Shown one piece after another: positions 52,601-60,763 of a DNA stretch of 64,000 bases; the stretch's first letter is position 1; each line of letters begins with the position of its first letter. This DNA comes from Leptospira vanthielii serovar Holland str. Waz Holland = ATCC 700522. GTDB taxonomy: Bacteria; Spirochaetota; Leptospiria; Leptospirales; Leptospiraceae. The position numbers and the translations under genes are program-made. Location of the stretch: assembly GCF_000332455.1 (NCBI RefSeq), contig NZ_AOGY02000039.1, positions 1 to 64,000 on the forward strand. The letters run 5' to 3'. Under the pieces are notes generated by a model. The model saw nothing but the letters and a program-made list of their open reading frames with translations. It searched no databases and was not told where the DNA came from.

Positions 52601-53242
52601 AAATTCCTAACAGCGGGTCTTGTGGCCCTGATATTCTTTTGGACGATTCCAATCCAAACAAAGTCGTTGGATGGACTTTATTTTTCAGAGCAGTTACCAA
52701 CGGAGAATGGATACCTAATATTAGGGATAGAAATTTTTACGGAAAAGGGAAAGTCTTTTTATAACGCCCAAGAACTCCGTTTCCAAAATTCCCGTGGTTG
52801 GGAAGAAGTCTTATTTATAGGAAAAATTACAAAAGAAGGCCAAAACTTCCTTCTCACTCCAGAAGCTTGTCAAATCCGTGCCACAGATACTTGGGGTAAA
52901 AAAATGGCACTTCTCCGTAGATTTGATTGTGACCATTTACAGTTTCGATTGGGAATTCAGGAATCGGGTTTGTTTGTCATTTCGGAATCCTTACTGGGAA
53001 CTCGGAAAGAAGTTGTTTTGCCTTACGTTTTGGAACAGGTTGTAGGAAATCCGGTCGCGGTACGGTTTGAAGCACCCCAGATGACTACAGAAGGCATTTG
53101 GGGCTTTCATTTGAATGGACTGGGAGCAAGGAACCCTGAATGGGCCTGGAATCCTTCTAAGCGCAGGTGGGAACCATTCCAAGGATACCAAACCCAGGAA
53201 GGCCTACAATTCTACCGATGGAAACGAACCTTTTCTAATTGA
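52595..53242 (+). CDS. Exported protein of unknown function
   Basis: 215 residues, unrecognised. A signal peptide (LTAGLVALIFFWTIPIQT, cleavage near TKS) is followed by a beta-rich domain with one cysteine pair (EACQIRAT, RFDCDHL) and a late Trp-rich stretch (ARNPEWAWNPSKRRWEPFQGY). The ATG forms ATGCAT with the start codon of the divergent protease, so the promoter must lie inside that gene; AAGGA is 13 bases upstream, a wide spacing. It precedes the nucleotidyltransferase-glycosyltransferase fusion by 34 bases. Confidence 0.65.
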   Translation: MHKFLTAGLVALIFFWTIPIQTKSLDGLYFSEQLPTENGYLILGIEIFTEKGKSFYNAQELRFQNSRGWEEVLFIGKITKEGQNFLLTPEACQIRATDTWGKKMALLRRFDCDHLQFRLGIQESGLFVISESLLGTRKEVVLPYVLEQVVGNPVAVRFEAPQMTTEGIWGFHLNGLGARNPEWAWNPSKRRWEPFQGYQTQEGLQFYRWKRTFSN

Positions 53243-53276
53243 CCCACGGGTTCGTTTCAGGGACTTTCCTTTTACA

Positions 53277-54752
53277 TTGAAAAAGATCAGAATTGGGGTC
53301 ATTGCGGCTGCCGGAAAAGGAACCCGAGCATATCCCCGAACCAGTTTCATTCCAAAACCTCTCTTCGTCATCGAAGGAAAGTCCATCCTCCACCGCAATG
53401 TGGAACTTATGGTAAAGACCTTTGGGATTGAAAAGGTCTATGTTTTGGTCGGTCATCTCAAAGAACAAATCATCGCAGAGATTGATCATATTCGTTTGGT
53501 TATCCCTAAAGTGGTGATTGAACCTGTGGATTGGACAGAGAAAGGTTTGGCTTCCGATGTAGCAAGCCTGGAAAAAACCATCCACGAACCTTTTCTCACC
53601 ATTCTCGGTGATGAATTTTATTACCGAACAGATCATGATATTTTTTTAAAGGTTTTTAAAAAACATCCTCAAATGGCGGCTTCCATTGGGATTGTAAAAA
53701 CGTCCTTACTTTCAAGGATTCGGAAAAATTATTCCGTTGTATTAGAAAATGATAAAATACTAAATTTAGTTGAAAAACCAGAAAACCCACCCAATGAACT
53801 TTTAGGATTGGGAAGTTATTTTTTTACACCAGAGTATTTTGAGTTTTTTAAAAAAACCCCCGTTTCTACAAAGTCAGGCGTTATAGAGATAACAGACGTT
53901 ATCGATAAGATGGCAAAAGAGTCCAAGGGTGGAGTGTATGCAACTATGCTTAGTTGTGAATATTTCAACATTAACTCGATGCAGGATTATTATCATGCGG
54001 TTTATGAAGTAAGAAATGATTTATTTCATAAGTTTAAAACAAGTTTGGTGATCCCAACTAACAATAACGAAAGATCCATCACAGATGTGATTGTGGACTT
54101 TAAAGATAAATTTAACGAAATCATAGTCATCGATAATGAATCTACCGATGAAACTTTGGCCCTCAGTAAAAAAGAAAAGGTAAAAACTTACACTTTCCCT
54201 GGTGATGGAGATTCCACAAGACTGGGAGAACAAGTGAGAAGGGGTATTGAATACGCAACAGGTGATATCATTGTTGTGGTTTCCCCTGATGGATCTTTTA
54301 GGTCCAAAGACTTCCCTAAGTTACTCGAATACATGAAAGATTCTGATATGGTGATTGGTACTCGCACCACAAGACAGATGATCGAACAAGGATCGAACCT
54401 CAAACCACTTTATCGTTTAGTAAATTTACTAATGGGAAAATTGGTTGAGGTATTTTGGTGGGGACAAGAACCACGATTCACCGATGTGGATTGTCAGTTT
54501 TTTTCTGTTTGGCGAGAGTCTTATGAACGAGTAAAACCACAATTGGTTGTGGAAGATCGTAAGTTTATTGTAGAACTTATGATTGATATCGTTAGGTCTC
54601 ATATGCGTTGTATTGAAATTCCGGTTTCTTATTTTAAGCCGGTAGGACAAGTGGAATACCGGTTACGTGATATGATTTCAGATTCATTCCATATAATGAA
54701 ATTGATTTTATCTAAAAAGTTTTACCTAGGAGAAGATCGCGATGGCGAATAA
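53277..54752 (+). CDS. Fusion of nucleotidyltransferase and GT2 glycosyltransferase
   Basis: About 491 residues from a TTG at 53277, the first start ahead of the conserved core; the frame is open from 53115 but the extra residues lie inside the previous gene. Residues 5-230 are a sugar-nucleotidyltransferase (VIAAAGKGTRAYPRTSFIPKPLFVIEG in pieces, then LGDEFYY), the remainder a GT2/DPM-like domain (SLVIPTNNNERSITDVI, IDNESTDETLAL, SPDGSFRSKDF). The enzyme could make and use its own sugar nucleotide or supply a partner for glycan assembly. The next gene starts 11 bases before this one ends. The start is uncertain; AGGGA lies 12 bases upstream. Confidence 0.75.
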   Translation: MKKIRIGVIAAAGKGTRAYPRTSFIPKPLFVIEGKSILHRNVELMVKTFGIEKVYVLVGHLKEQIIAEIDHIRLVIPKVVIEPVDWTEKGLASDVASLEKTIHEPFLTILGDEFYYRTDHDIFLKVFKKHPQMAASIGIVKTSLLSRIRKNYSVVLENDKILNLVEKPENPPNELLGLGSYFFTPEYFEFFKKTPVSTKSGVIEITDVIDKMAKESKGGVYATMLSCEYFNINSMQDYYHAVYEVRNDLFHKFKTSLVIPTNNNERSITDVIVDFKDKFNEIIVIDNESTDETLALSKKEKVKTYTFPGDGDSTRLGEQVRRGIEYATGDIIVVVSPDGSFRSKDFPKLLEYMKDSDMVIGTRTTRQMIEQGSNLKPLYRLVNLLMGKLVEVFWWGQEPRFTDVDCQFFSVWRESYERVKPQLVVEDRKFIVELMIDIVRSHMRCIEIPVSYFKPVGQVEYRLRDMISDSFHIMKLILSKKFYLGEDRDGE

Positions 54753-55782
54753 AGTATTGGTAACAGGCGGATGCGGATTTTTAGGATCCCATGTTTGTGA
54801 ATTATTTCGTAAAGAAGGTTGGGATGTTGTTAGTTTTGATAACATGACCAAATATGAATTAAAACGGACTGGATATGGTTCGGATGCAACTCGTGATTAT
54901 AACTGGAATTATTTGAAATCAATTGGTGTCACTATGGTGAAAGGTGACATTCGCAACTTAGAACATTTAATGGATCGTTCCGCTGATTGTGATTATATCG
55001 TTCATACGGCAGCACAACCTGCGATGACTATTTCCTGGGAAGATCCGGAATTGGATTTTTCGACGAACGTCATCGGAACTTTTAATGTGATGGAAGCGGC
55101 TCGTAAACATAAAATTCCTGTTGTGAACACATCTTCGATTCATGTTTATGGAAACTCCATCAACGATAGTTTGACAGAAGGTAAAACTTCTTATGAAAGA
55201 CAACCCGTAGAAATTTCTGTAGAACAGCCAACTATGGTAGGCCAAATTTCCCCACTACATGCTTCCAAAATGAGTGCTGAACACTATGTACGTTCTTATA
55301 CAGATATGTATGGTGTAAAAGCAGCTAGTTTCCGATTTACTGGAATCTACGGAGAACGTCAGTTTGGTGGTGAAGATCATGGTTGGGTGGCAAACTTTGC
55401 TATTCGTTCTGTGTTTGGTCTCCCTCTCCGTATATTTGGCACTGGAAAACAGACAAGAGACATCTTACACGCTGAAGATGGTGCCAAATCCTATTTAGAA
55501 TTTTTTAAGAATCCAATCCCTGGTGTGTACAACATTGGTGGTGCGAGTCCTCATAAAATTTCTCTTTTAGAATGTATCCATCTGATTGGTGAAATTCTTG
55601 GCAAAAAACAAGAAATTCTTTTTGAAGTAGAAAGACCGGGTGACATGCGTTATTTTATCTGTGATATCAAAGAAGCAAAAAAATTCGGATTCAATCCAAA
55701 AATCCTACCGAAAGAGGGTGTAACCCGACTTCTCAAATGGATTGAAGCGAACAAAGACGTATTCAATATCGCAGGGAAGTAG
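54742..55782 (+). CDS. NAD-dependent extended-SDR sugar epimerase/dehydratase-like protein
   Basis: 346 residues. The Rossmann motif VTGGCGFLGSHVCELF lies at residues 7-22, with DIRNLEHL and the NTSSIHVYG strand (Ser131-Ser132). In the active-site helix the Tyr of YxxxK is Leu172 (SPLHASKMSAEHYV), while Lys176 is kept, so the usual proton donor is missing or replaced. C-terminal GRQFGGEDHGW and RPGDMRYF-type segments fit CDP-paratose/tyvelose-epimerase-like members. It overlaps the fusion enzyme by 11 bases and lies 1 base before the GT2 gene. It probably makes a special sugar nucleotide for the cluster. Confidence 0.78.
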   Translation: MANKVLVTGGCGFLGSHVCELFRKEGWDVVSFDNMTKYELKRTGYGSDATRDYNWNYLKSIGVTMVKGDIRNLEHLMDRSADCDYIVHTAAQPAMTISWEDPELDFSTNVIGTFNVMEAARKHKIPVVNTSSIHVYGNSINDSLTEGKTSYERQPVEISVEQPTMVGQISPLHASKMSAEHYVRSYTDMYGVKAASFRFTGIYGERQFGGEDHGWVANFAIRSVFGLPLRIFGTGKQTRDILHAEDGAKSYLEFFKNPIPGVYNIGGASPHKISLLECIHLIGEILGKKQEILFEVERPGDMRYFICDIKEAKKFGFNPKILPKEGVTRLLKWIEANKDVFNIAGK

Positions 55783-55783
55783 A

Positions 55784-56506
55784 ATGTCAAACAAAACACT
55801 GGTCGTCATTCCTGCTTATAATGAAGCCTCAACCATTGAAGAAGTGGTTCGAGGGGCCATTGTGTATGCAGATGTTTCTGTAACAGATGATGCCAGTAAA
55901 GATGCCACACCGACCATACTGGCCAATCTACAAAAAGAATTTGGGGAACGACTTCATATCATTCGGCATGAAAAAAACACTCATATTCCAAAAGGAATCC
56001 AAGATGGAATGAAGTATGCTGTGGAGAAAGGATATGACTGGGTCATCACAATGGATGCAGGTTTGTCACATGACGCAGGTTATCTAAAAGAATTTCAATC
56101 TTTTCCAAATTGTGACTTGGTTATTGGTTCCAGAACATCTACAGTGAATGTCCCGATCTATCGTAAGTTCATTTCCTGGTTTGCCGCCAAGGTGATGAAC
56201 TATTGTCTCTCAAAAGGAGTGTTCAATCTTTTTGGGGCAAATTTACGAGACTGCACCAGTGGGTACAGACGGTATTCGAAACCTATGTTTCAAAAAATTG
56301 CAGCCTATCCTTTGGAATCAGTTGCCTTTGATTTTCACATGGAAGCCCTTTCGATTGTAGCAAAGGGCGAGGGCTCCATTAAAGAGTTACCCATACGTTA
56401 TATTTTTTCGAATAGTAGCTTCAATCGTAAGGTGTTGAAACTGGCCATTCAATTTGCCAAAAAACTTTTGTTACGAAAATGGAAACTGATCCCACAATAC
56501 CCATAA
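55784..56506 (+). CDS. GT2-family glycosyltransferase (DPM1-like)
   Basis: 240 residues, starting one base after the epimerase stop with AGGGAAG ahead of the ATG. An A-type fold is shown by VVIPAYNEASTIEEVV, VTDDASKDAT and MDAGLSHDAGYL; then IGSRTSTVNVPIYRKFISWFA, like dolichyl-phosphate mannose synthases that charge a lipid carrier. A late SGYRRYSKPMF and VAFDFHMEAL fit. No membrane anchor is evident. It probably transfers a sugar to a polyprenyl phosphate for the GT-C enzyme downstream. Confidence 0.85.
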   Translation: MSNKTLVVIPAYNEASTIEEVVRGAIVYADVSVTDDASKDATPTILANLQKEFGERLHIIRHEKNTHIPKGIQDGMKYAVEKGYDWVITMDAGLSHDAGYLKEFQSFPNCDLVIGSRTSTVNVPIYRKFISWFAAKVMNYCLSKGVFNLFGANLRDCTSGYRRYSKPMFQKIAAYPLESVAFDFHMEALSIVAKGEGSIKELPIRYIFSNSSFNRKVLKLAIQFAKKLLLRKWKLIPQYP

Positions 56507-58047
56507 ACAAATCCCGTTTCAGCTTGAAATGGAAGGTTTTTGTTGTCACCTGTAGTTTATTAGGTGGAATTTTTGTTTTAGATCGGCTTCTTTTTTTTGA
56601 ACTATTTTTTATGTTTCCGAATGAAACGGAATGGGATTCCTCTCCTTGGTATAACTTTATTCATAAGACAAAAGAATTACAATCTTCAAAAGACAAACAT
56701 AGAAGCATTATAACTGGAAGTTCCGTTGCTTTGTATTCGGTTTTACCAGACGAACTCAATCACAAAAAAGATTCTAAAACAAAGTATTCATTTTTTTCCC
56801 ATGTTGCCATGGCACCAACAGATCTTTATTATTATAAAGAAAATCTTTTGAATGCGCATCCAAACTTAGTTGTTTATATACATAACTTTGCTGATTTGCA
56901 ATGGGAATACCAAAAACCTAATTTTGGGAAATTCCAATTCAACGAAGACAAATGGGTAAAAGAATTTGGGGAACGGTATCCTGCAAAAACGATCTATCCA
57001 AGAGCATATTTAGAAGACCATTGGACCGAGTTACCTAGAAAAACAATTTCCAAACTCGCAACTAAATCATTATTTTATGTGAGTCGGTTTCGAGTTTTTT
57101 TTTGGGATCCTATCGAAGTTTATATAGATAACCATTTTCGAAGTGGGAGAAAATACCACCTTTACCAAGGAGAGATACCAAAAGAAGGGATTTGGTCTAA
57201 GGGATGGACAAAGGAAACGGCAACTATTGTCTGTACTGAAAAAAAATCCAAGGAATCTATTTTTTTCCAGAAACCAAACACAAAATTAAGGTTTCGTTTT
57301 TTTACAAATTTAAATTCTTTCTCAAATCAAAAACTAATTCAAGAATCAGAAAGAACATTTTTGCATTCAGGTTGGAACGATTTGGATTGGAGTTCTTTGG
57401 GTCAGAATTCAATGGACTGGTCGGTGGTCCAAATCCAAGTATTGTCCGAATTAGCTTCGGCAAAAGAAGTAAATCTGATTCGTTATGGTAAGGATGAGTC
57501 TGTTGGTATTCGTTTGTCTCATTTTTTCTGTAGAAATACAACTTTGGAAAACAGGTCTTACTCTCGCGGTAGTTATTGGGATGACACTCGTTTGGTGACA
57601 ATGACTGTTCCGGATTTTAAGGCAGATTACTTTGAACGAATGATCAGAGATGCAGGAACAAGAAATGAACTTTGGAGATTGCATTTTGTTCGAGAAGCCA
57701 AAAAAAATGTGAATTCCATCACCTTCGAACCTTGGTTAGAATTCAATCGTATCCTTACTATCTCTGACTATTTTTACCAACATAAAATCCCTTTTGTTTT
57801 AGTTTTAAGTCCTGAGAATCCTATTGAATTTGATTTTTATAAAAAATCACAATGGAGAAAGGATTGGGTCTCACACTTAAAATCTCACTTGGAGGCACGA
57901 GGCCAAACTTTTATCGATCATACGGAAGCTGTAAGCGATGTTCGATACTTTTTTGATCCTCATCATCTAACTTACGAAGGTGCTTATTATTATAATTCTA
58001 TTTTCTCTGCATCTTTAGAGACGATAATTTCAAAATCAAATCCGTAA
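56479..58047 (+). CDS. Membrane-anchored SGNH-like protein
   Basis: 522 residues: a single N-terminal membrane helix (FVVTCSLLGGIFVLDRLLFF), then a large extracytoplasmic domain. The Ser motif IITGSSVALYSV and a late DPHHLTYEGAYYY (Asp-x-x-His) are those of SGNH/GDSL hydrolases, as in glycan O-acetyl or acyl transferases. A beta-rich insert lies between (KPNTKLRFRFFTNLNSF). It overlaps the GT2 gene by 28 bases and precedes the GT-C protein by 13 bases, so it belongs to the same transcript. It probably modifies the exported sugar. Confidence 0.68.
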   Translation: METDPTIPINKSRFSLKWKVFVVTCSLLGGIFVLDRLLFFELFFMFPNETEWDSSPWYNFIHKTKELQSSKDKHRSIITGSSVALYSVLPDELNHKKDSKTKYSFFSHVAMAPTDLYYYKENLLNAHPNLVVYIHNFADLQWEYQKPNFGKFQFNEDKWVKEFGERYPAKTIYPRAYLEDHWTELPRKTISKLATKSLFYVSRFRVFFWDPIEVYIDNHFRSGRKYHLYQGEIPKEGIWSKGWTKETATIVCTEKKSKESIFFQKPNTKLRFRFFTNLNSFSNQKLIQESERTFLHSGWNDLDWSSLGQNSMDWSVVQIQVLSELASAKEVNLIRYGKDESVGIRLSHFFCRNTTLENRSYSRGSYWDDTRLVTMTVPDFKADYFERMIRDAGTRNELWRLHFVREAKKNVNSITFEPWLEFNRILTISDYFYQHKIPFVLVLSPENPIEFDFYKKSQWRKDWVSHLKSHLEARGQTFIDHTEAVSDVRYFFDPHHLTYEGAYYYNSIFSASLETIISKSNP

Positions 58048-58060
58048 TCCTGGAGTTACA

Positions 58061-59287
58061 ATGATGATACAAAAACGTTTACTTCCAATTTTTTTATTCT
58101 TTAATTCAAAACAGTGGCTTACCGTTTTATCTTTTTTTCTGATTTGGGGTGTTTCTACTTTAGGGTATTGGAAAAAGTATGAATGGAATCCCAGTTCTAT
58201 GGTGAATTTTGGTTATGAATTCGCTATACAAAACCAAACAGAAACACCTGAAAAAGCCATTTTGTTCAAAGGAGAGGCAGGAGATTTGGGTGCAGGTTAT
58301 GATGGCCAAATTTTTTATTACTTTTCGAGACCCCTTTCTGAATTTAATCTCAATTGGCCAAAAGGATTTGATGAATCTTACCGAGCTCCAAGAATCGGTT
58401 ATCCTCTGTTAATTGCATTATTTGGTTTTTTGGGAAAAACAGCTGCCATATTTGGAATGTATTTCTGGAATATTGGCCTAACTCTTCTTTCCTATTTCTA
58501 TTTGCGTAATTTACTAAATGAAGAAACAAAACCCTACGTCATTTTATATCTCTTAAGTCCTTTTGCTTTGGGAAGTTATTTTGTACTTGTAAGCGATACT
58601 GTGATGGTTTCGATTCTCATCATAGCCTATTATTACTACGTAAAGAAAAACTACTTTCCTTTTATAATCCTTTCCAGTTTAGCCATCTTAACTAAAGAAC
58701 CTGCTTTGTTTTTGTTATTTCCCTTAGGCCTTGCAGCACTTTTCCGTAAGGATTGGAAACGAATCATCGTTGTTGGTTCAGTCCTTATTATCCCTGTTTG
58801 TTGGCATCTGTATTTGGCATATCGTTTCCCTAATTGGAGACCTGGTCGACTAACAGACTTTATTTTACCATTCGAGGGCCTTATTTCTTATATGGAGTCC
58901 ATTTGGAGGTTACTCGGTAGTGGTACGAATTGGAAAGACTTGGCTCGTTTATTCTCAAGATTCCCACTTGTCATTTTATTTTTTCTTGGATTGTTTTTGC
59001 CATTCACTGGCAAAATGAAGAAAGGTTGGGAATTTCGAATCTCTTTTTTACTGATTATGTTTATGGTAGGAACTGCGGGGTATTACCATTTTTGGTCTGT
59101 TTATGAAAACGTATCCCGAATGTTTACTTTATCCATTCCAGTTCTATTGTTATTACTAAACGAAGACAAAAACATTCGAAAACAAGAGTATATATTGTTT
59201 ACACTCTTTATTCTCGTTCTGTTTCTTGTAAAGGTTCTACTCATTTCTAAACAATTGAGTTACCAAGTGGGATTAATTGGATTCTAA
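58061..59287 (+). CDS. Polytopic membrane protein, GT-C-like glycosyltransferase
   Basis: 408 residues with about ten to eleven membrane helices. The first loop has DLGAGYDGQIFYYFSRPLSEF and YRAPRIGYPLLI, the form of bacterial glycopolymer GT-C proteins that use polyprenyl-phosphate sugars; the tail LSIPVLLLLLNEDKN follows. It ends the cluster of GT2-SGNH-GT-C. Its 3' end overlaps the convergent pseudo-HtrA gene by 4 bases. The substrate is unknown, perhaps a sugar attached to lipopolysaccharide or a surface protein. Confidence 0.68.
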   Translation: MMIQKRLLPIFLFFNSKQWLTVLSFFLIWGVSTLGYWKKYEWNPSSMVNFGYEFAIQNQTETPEKAILFKGEAGDLGAGYDGQIFYYFSRPLSEFNLNWPKGFDESYRAPRIGYPLLIALFGFLGKTAAIFGMYFWNIGLTLLSYFYLRNLLNEETKPYVILYLLSPFALGSYFVLVSDTVMVSILIIAYYYYVKKNYFPFIILSSLAILTKEPALFLLFPLGLAALFRKDWKRIIVVGSVLIIPVCWHLYLAYRFPNWRPGRLTDFILPFEGLISYMESIWRLLGSGTNWKDLARLFSRFPLVILFFLGLFLPFTGKMKKGWEFRISFLLIMFMVGTAGYYHFWSVYENVSRMFTLSIPVLLLLLNEDKNIRKQEYILFTLFILVLFLVKVLLISKQLSYQVGLIGF

Positions 59288-60759
59288 AAATTAGAATCCT
59301 TTTGAATTTGGAAACTTTGTTTTGCTTCTGTATTTAATTTTTGGATCTCTTCTTTTTTGAAAATCATTTCGAATCCGTCCGTTGTCACAAAACGAATGTA
59401 TGCTGAATCAGACTCTTTGACCAGATTTTGTAATTGGTCTAAAGATTGAATTTGTGCTCCATTCATTGTTTTTAAAATCATTTGGTGGGCTGTATGATAA
59501 GCTTTATTTCCCGAGAGTGGTAAAACCTGTGATAAAAAAACCACTTTCCCTTCATTAGGATTCCGTTTGATACGATAAAAGTCGTTTAGATAAAGAAGTT
59601 CTTTACTAACTCGATTCCGCCACTGGTTTCCATGTTCCGTTAAATACTGTTCAGATAGTTCTTGGAAAATCATTCCCGCTAACATTAAATACTTGGGAGT
59701 TTGAAATCTGGAATTTCCATGAGGGATGCGGATGGCAGACTCCGGTAATGGTTTTAAGTCTAGTTCAAGAGTCACAGGTTTTTTATTTCGAAAAACTTTC
59801 AGTTTGATTTTTTTTCCGAAATGAGAATCTGCATCATTGGTATTATGAAACAAATACGAAACATTAAGTTTCCCAAATTTAGGGTGATCGAAGTAACCTT
59901 TTGGATCTATTTTGAAATTGGAAACTTCGAGTAGTACGTCCTCTAATTGTAAAACTCCATCGGCAGAAGAACCCGGATAAATCTCAGCCACGAGTACTCC
60001 TAAATCATCTTTTCTTAGTCCATAGTGGTTTCTTGTAGCAGTGTCTATCAATGGTTTGAAACGGAATCCTTTAAATGGGAAATTTTTTCCTTCTATAAAG
60101 TGTTTGATAGAAAAAGAAGGAATGACTCTCCCTGAATTGTTTTCTTTGAATTGATATAAAATGCCTTGGGGGATTCTTGCAGTGGCATCCACAATCAATT
60201 CTCCGACTCCATCTAATTTTTCTTCGGATTGAATTTCAATATAGGGGAGTTCCATATAACCGCTAGAATAGGAATCCATATCCAAACGAATCATTCTGAT
60301 TTTTTTTTCTTCTAAATTCCTTTGGTCTTTGCTTTCCATAACAAGACCTGTACCGGGTAAAAAAACGTCGTTCGGAAAAGAGACTGTTTTTAAATCTTTA
60401 GAAGCACTAGGATCATTGAATTTTAAAATAGCGAGTCCTAAGTCTGGGTCTAATCGTTCTAATTCTGCAGTGTATACCTTGAGGGCATCTGGTTTTTTGA
60501 TTTCAATACTTGTGTAAAAATAAACAGCTTGGGCTGGTATTAAAATTCTATTATCTCCAATATAAATCCCTGTCGATTGGCGAATCTCAGGTGTTTTAAA
60601 TCTCCAAGGTTGGATGAAGTGAGGATACTGAACGGTTACCTTTACTTGGAGGATGGAGGCATCCGTCATTGCTACGGGATTGGATTTTCCAAATAGAGGT
60701 CCTGTTAGAAATAAAAGAAGAACAAAGGTGGATCTATTTTTATGATTCAAAAACAACAT
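59284..60759 (-). CDS. HtrA-like pseudoprotease with PDZ domains
   Basis: 491 residues with a signal peptide (VLLLFLTGPLFG). The trypsin-like domain aligns with the neighbouring HtrA: RILIPAQAVYF (Gln77 in place of His of TNAHVV), DPDLGLAILKF (Asp106 kept), but the GNSGGP serine loop is absent and reads DGVGELIVDATARIPQGI. Two PDZ-like domains follow (about 240-340 and 400-480), with GVLVAEIYPGSSADGVLQLEDVLLEVSN clear. Protein and peptide binding are probably kept. It lies 4 bases after the htrA stop with the AGGAAAT ribosome site inside that gene, so the two are made together. Confidence 0.8.
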   Translation of the reverse strand: MLFLNHKNRSTFVLLLFLTGPLFGKSNPVAMTDASILQVKVTVQYPHFIQPWRFKTPEIRQSTGIYIGDNRILIPAQAVYFYTSIEIKKPDALKVYTAELERLDPDLGLAILKFNDPSASKDLKTVSFPNDVFLPGTGLVMESKDQRNLEEKKIRMIRLDMDSYSSGYMELPYIEIQSEEKLDGVGELIVDATARIPQGILYQFKENNSGRVIPSFSIKHFIEGKNFPFKGFRFKPLIDTATRNHYGLRKDDLGVLVAEIYPGSSADGVLQLEDVLLEVSNFKIDPKGYFDHPKFGKLNVSYLFHNTNDADSHFGKKIKLKVFRNKKPVTLELDLKPLPESAIRIPHGNSRFQTPKYLMLAGMIFQELSEQYLTEHGNQWRNRVSKELLYLNDFYRIKRNPNEGKVVFLSQVLPLSGNKAYHTAHQMILKTMNGAQIQSLDQLQNLVKESDSAYIRFVTTDGFEMIFKKEEIQKLNTEAKQSFQIQKDSNF

Positions 60760-60763
60760 AATA

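Noticed and set aside
53115..53276. Long N-terminal extension of the nucleotidyltransferase-GT2 fusion
   Set aside because: The added residues overlap the previous gene in another frame, have no domain character, and the conserved core begins just after the TTG at 53277.
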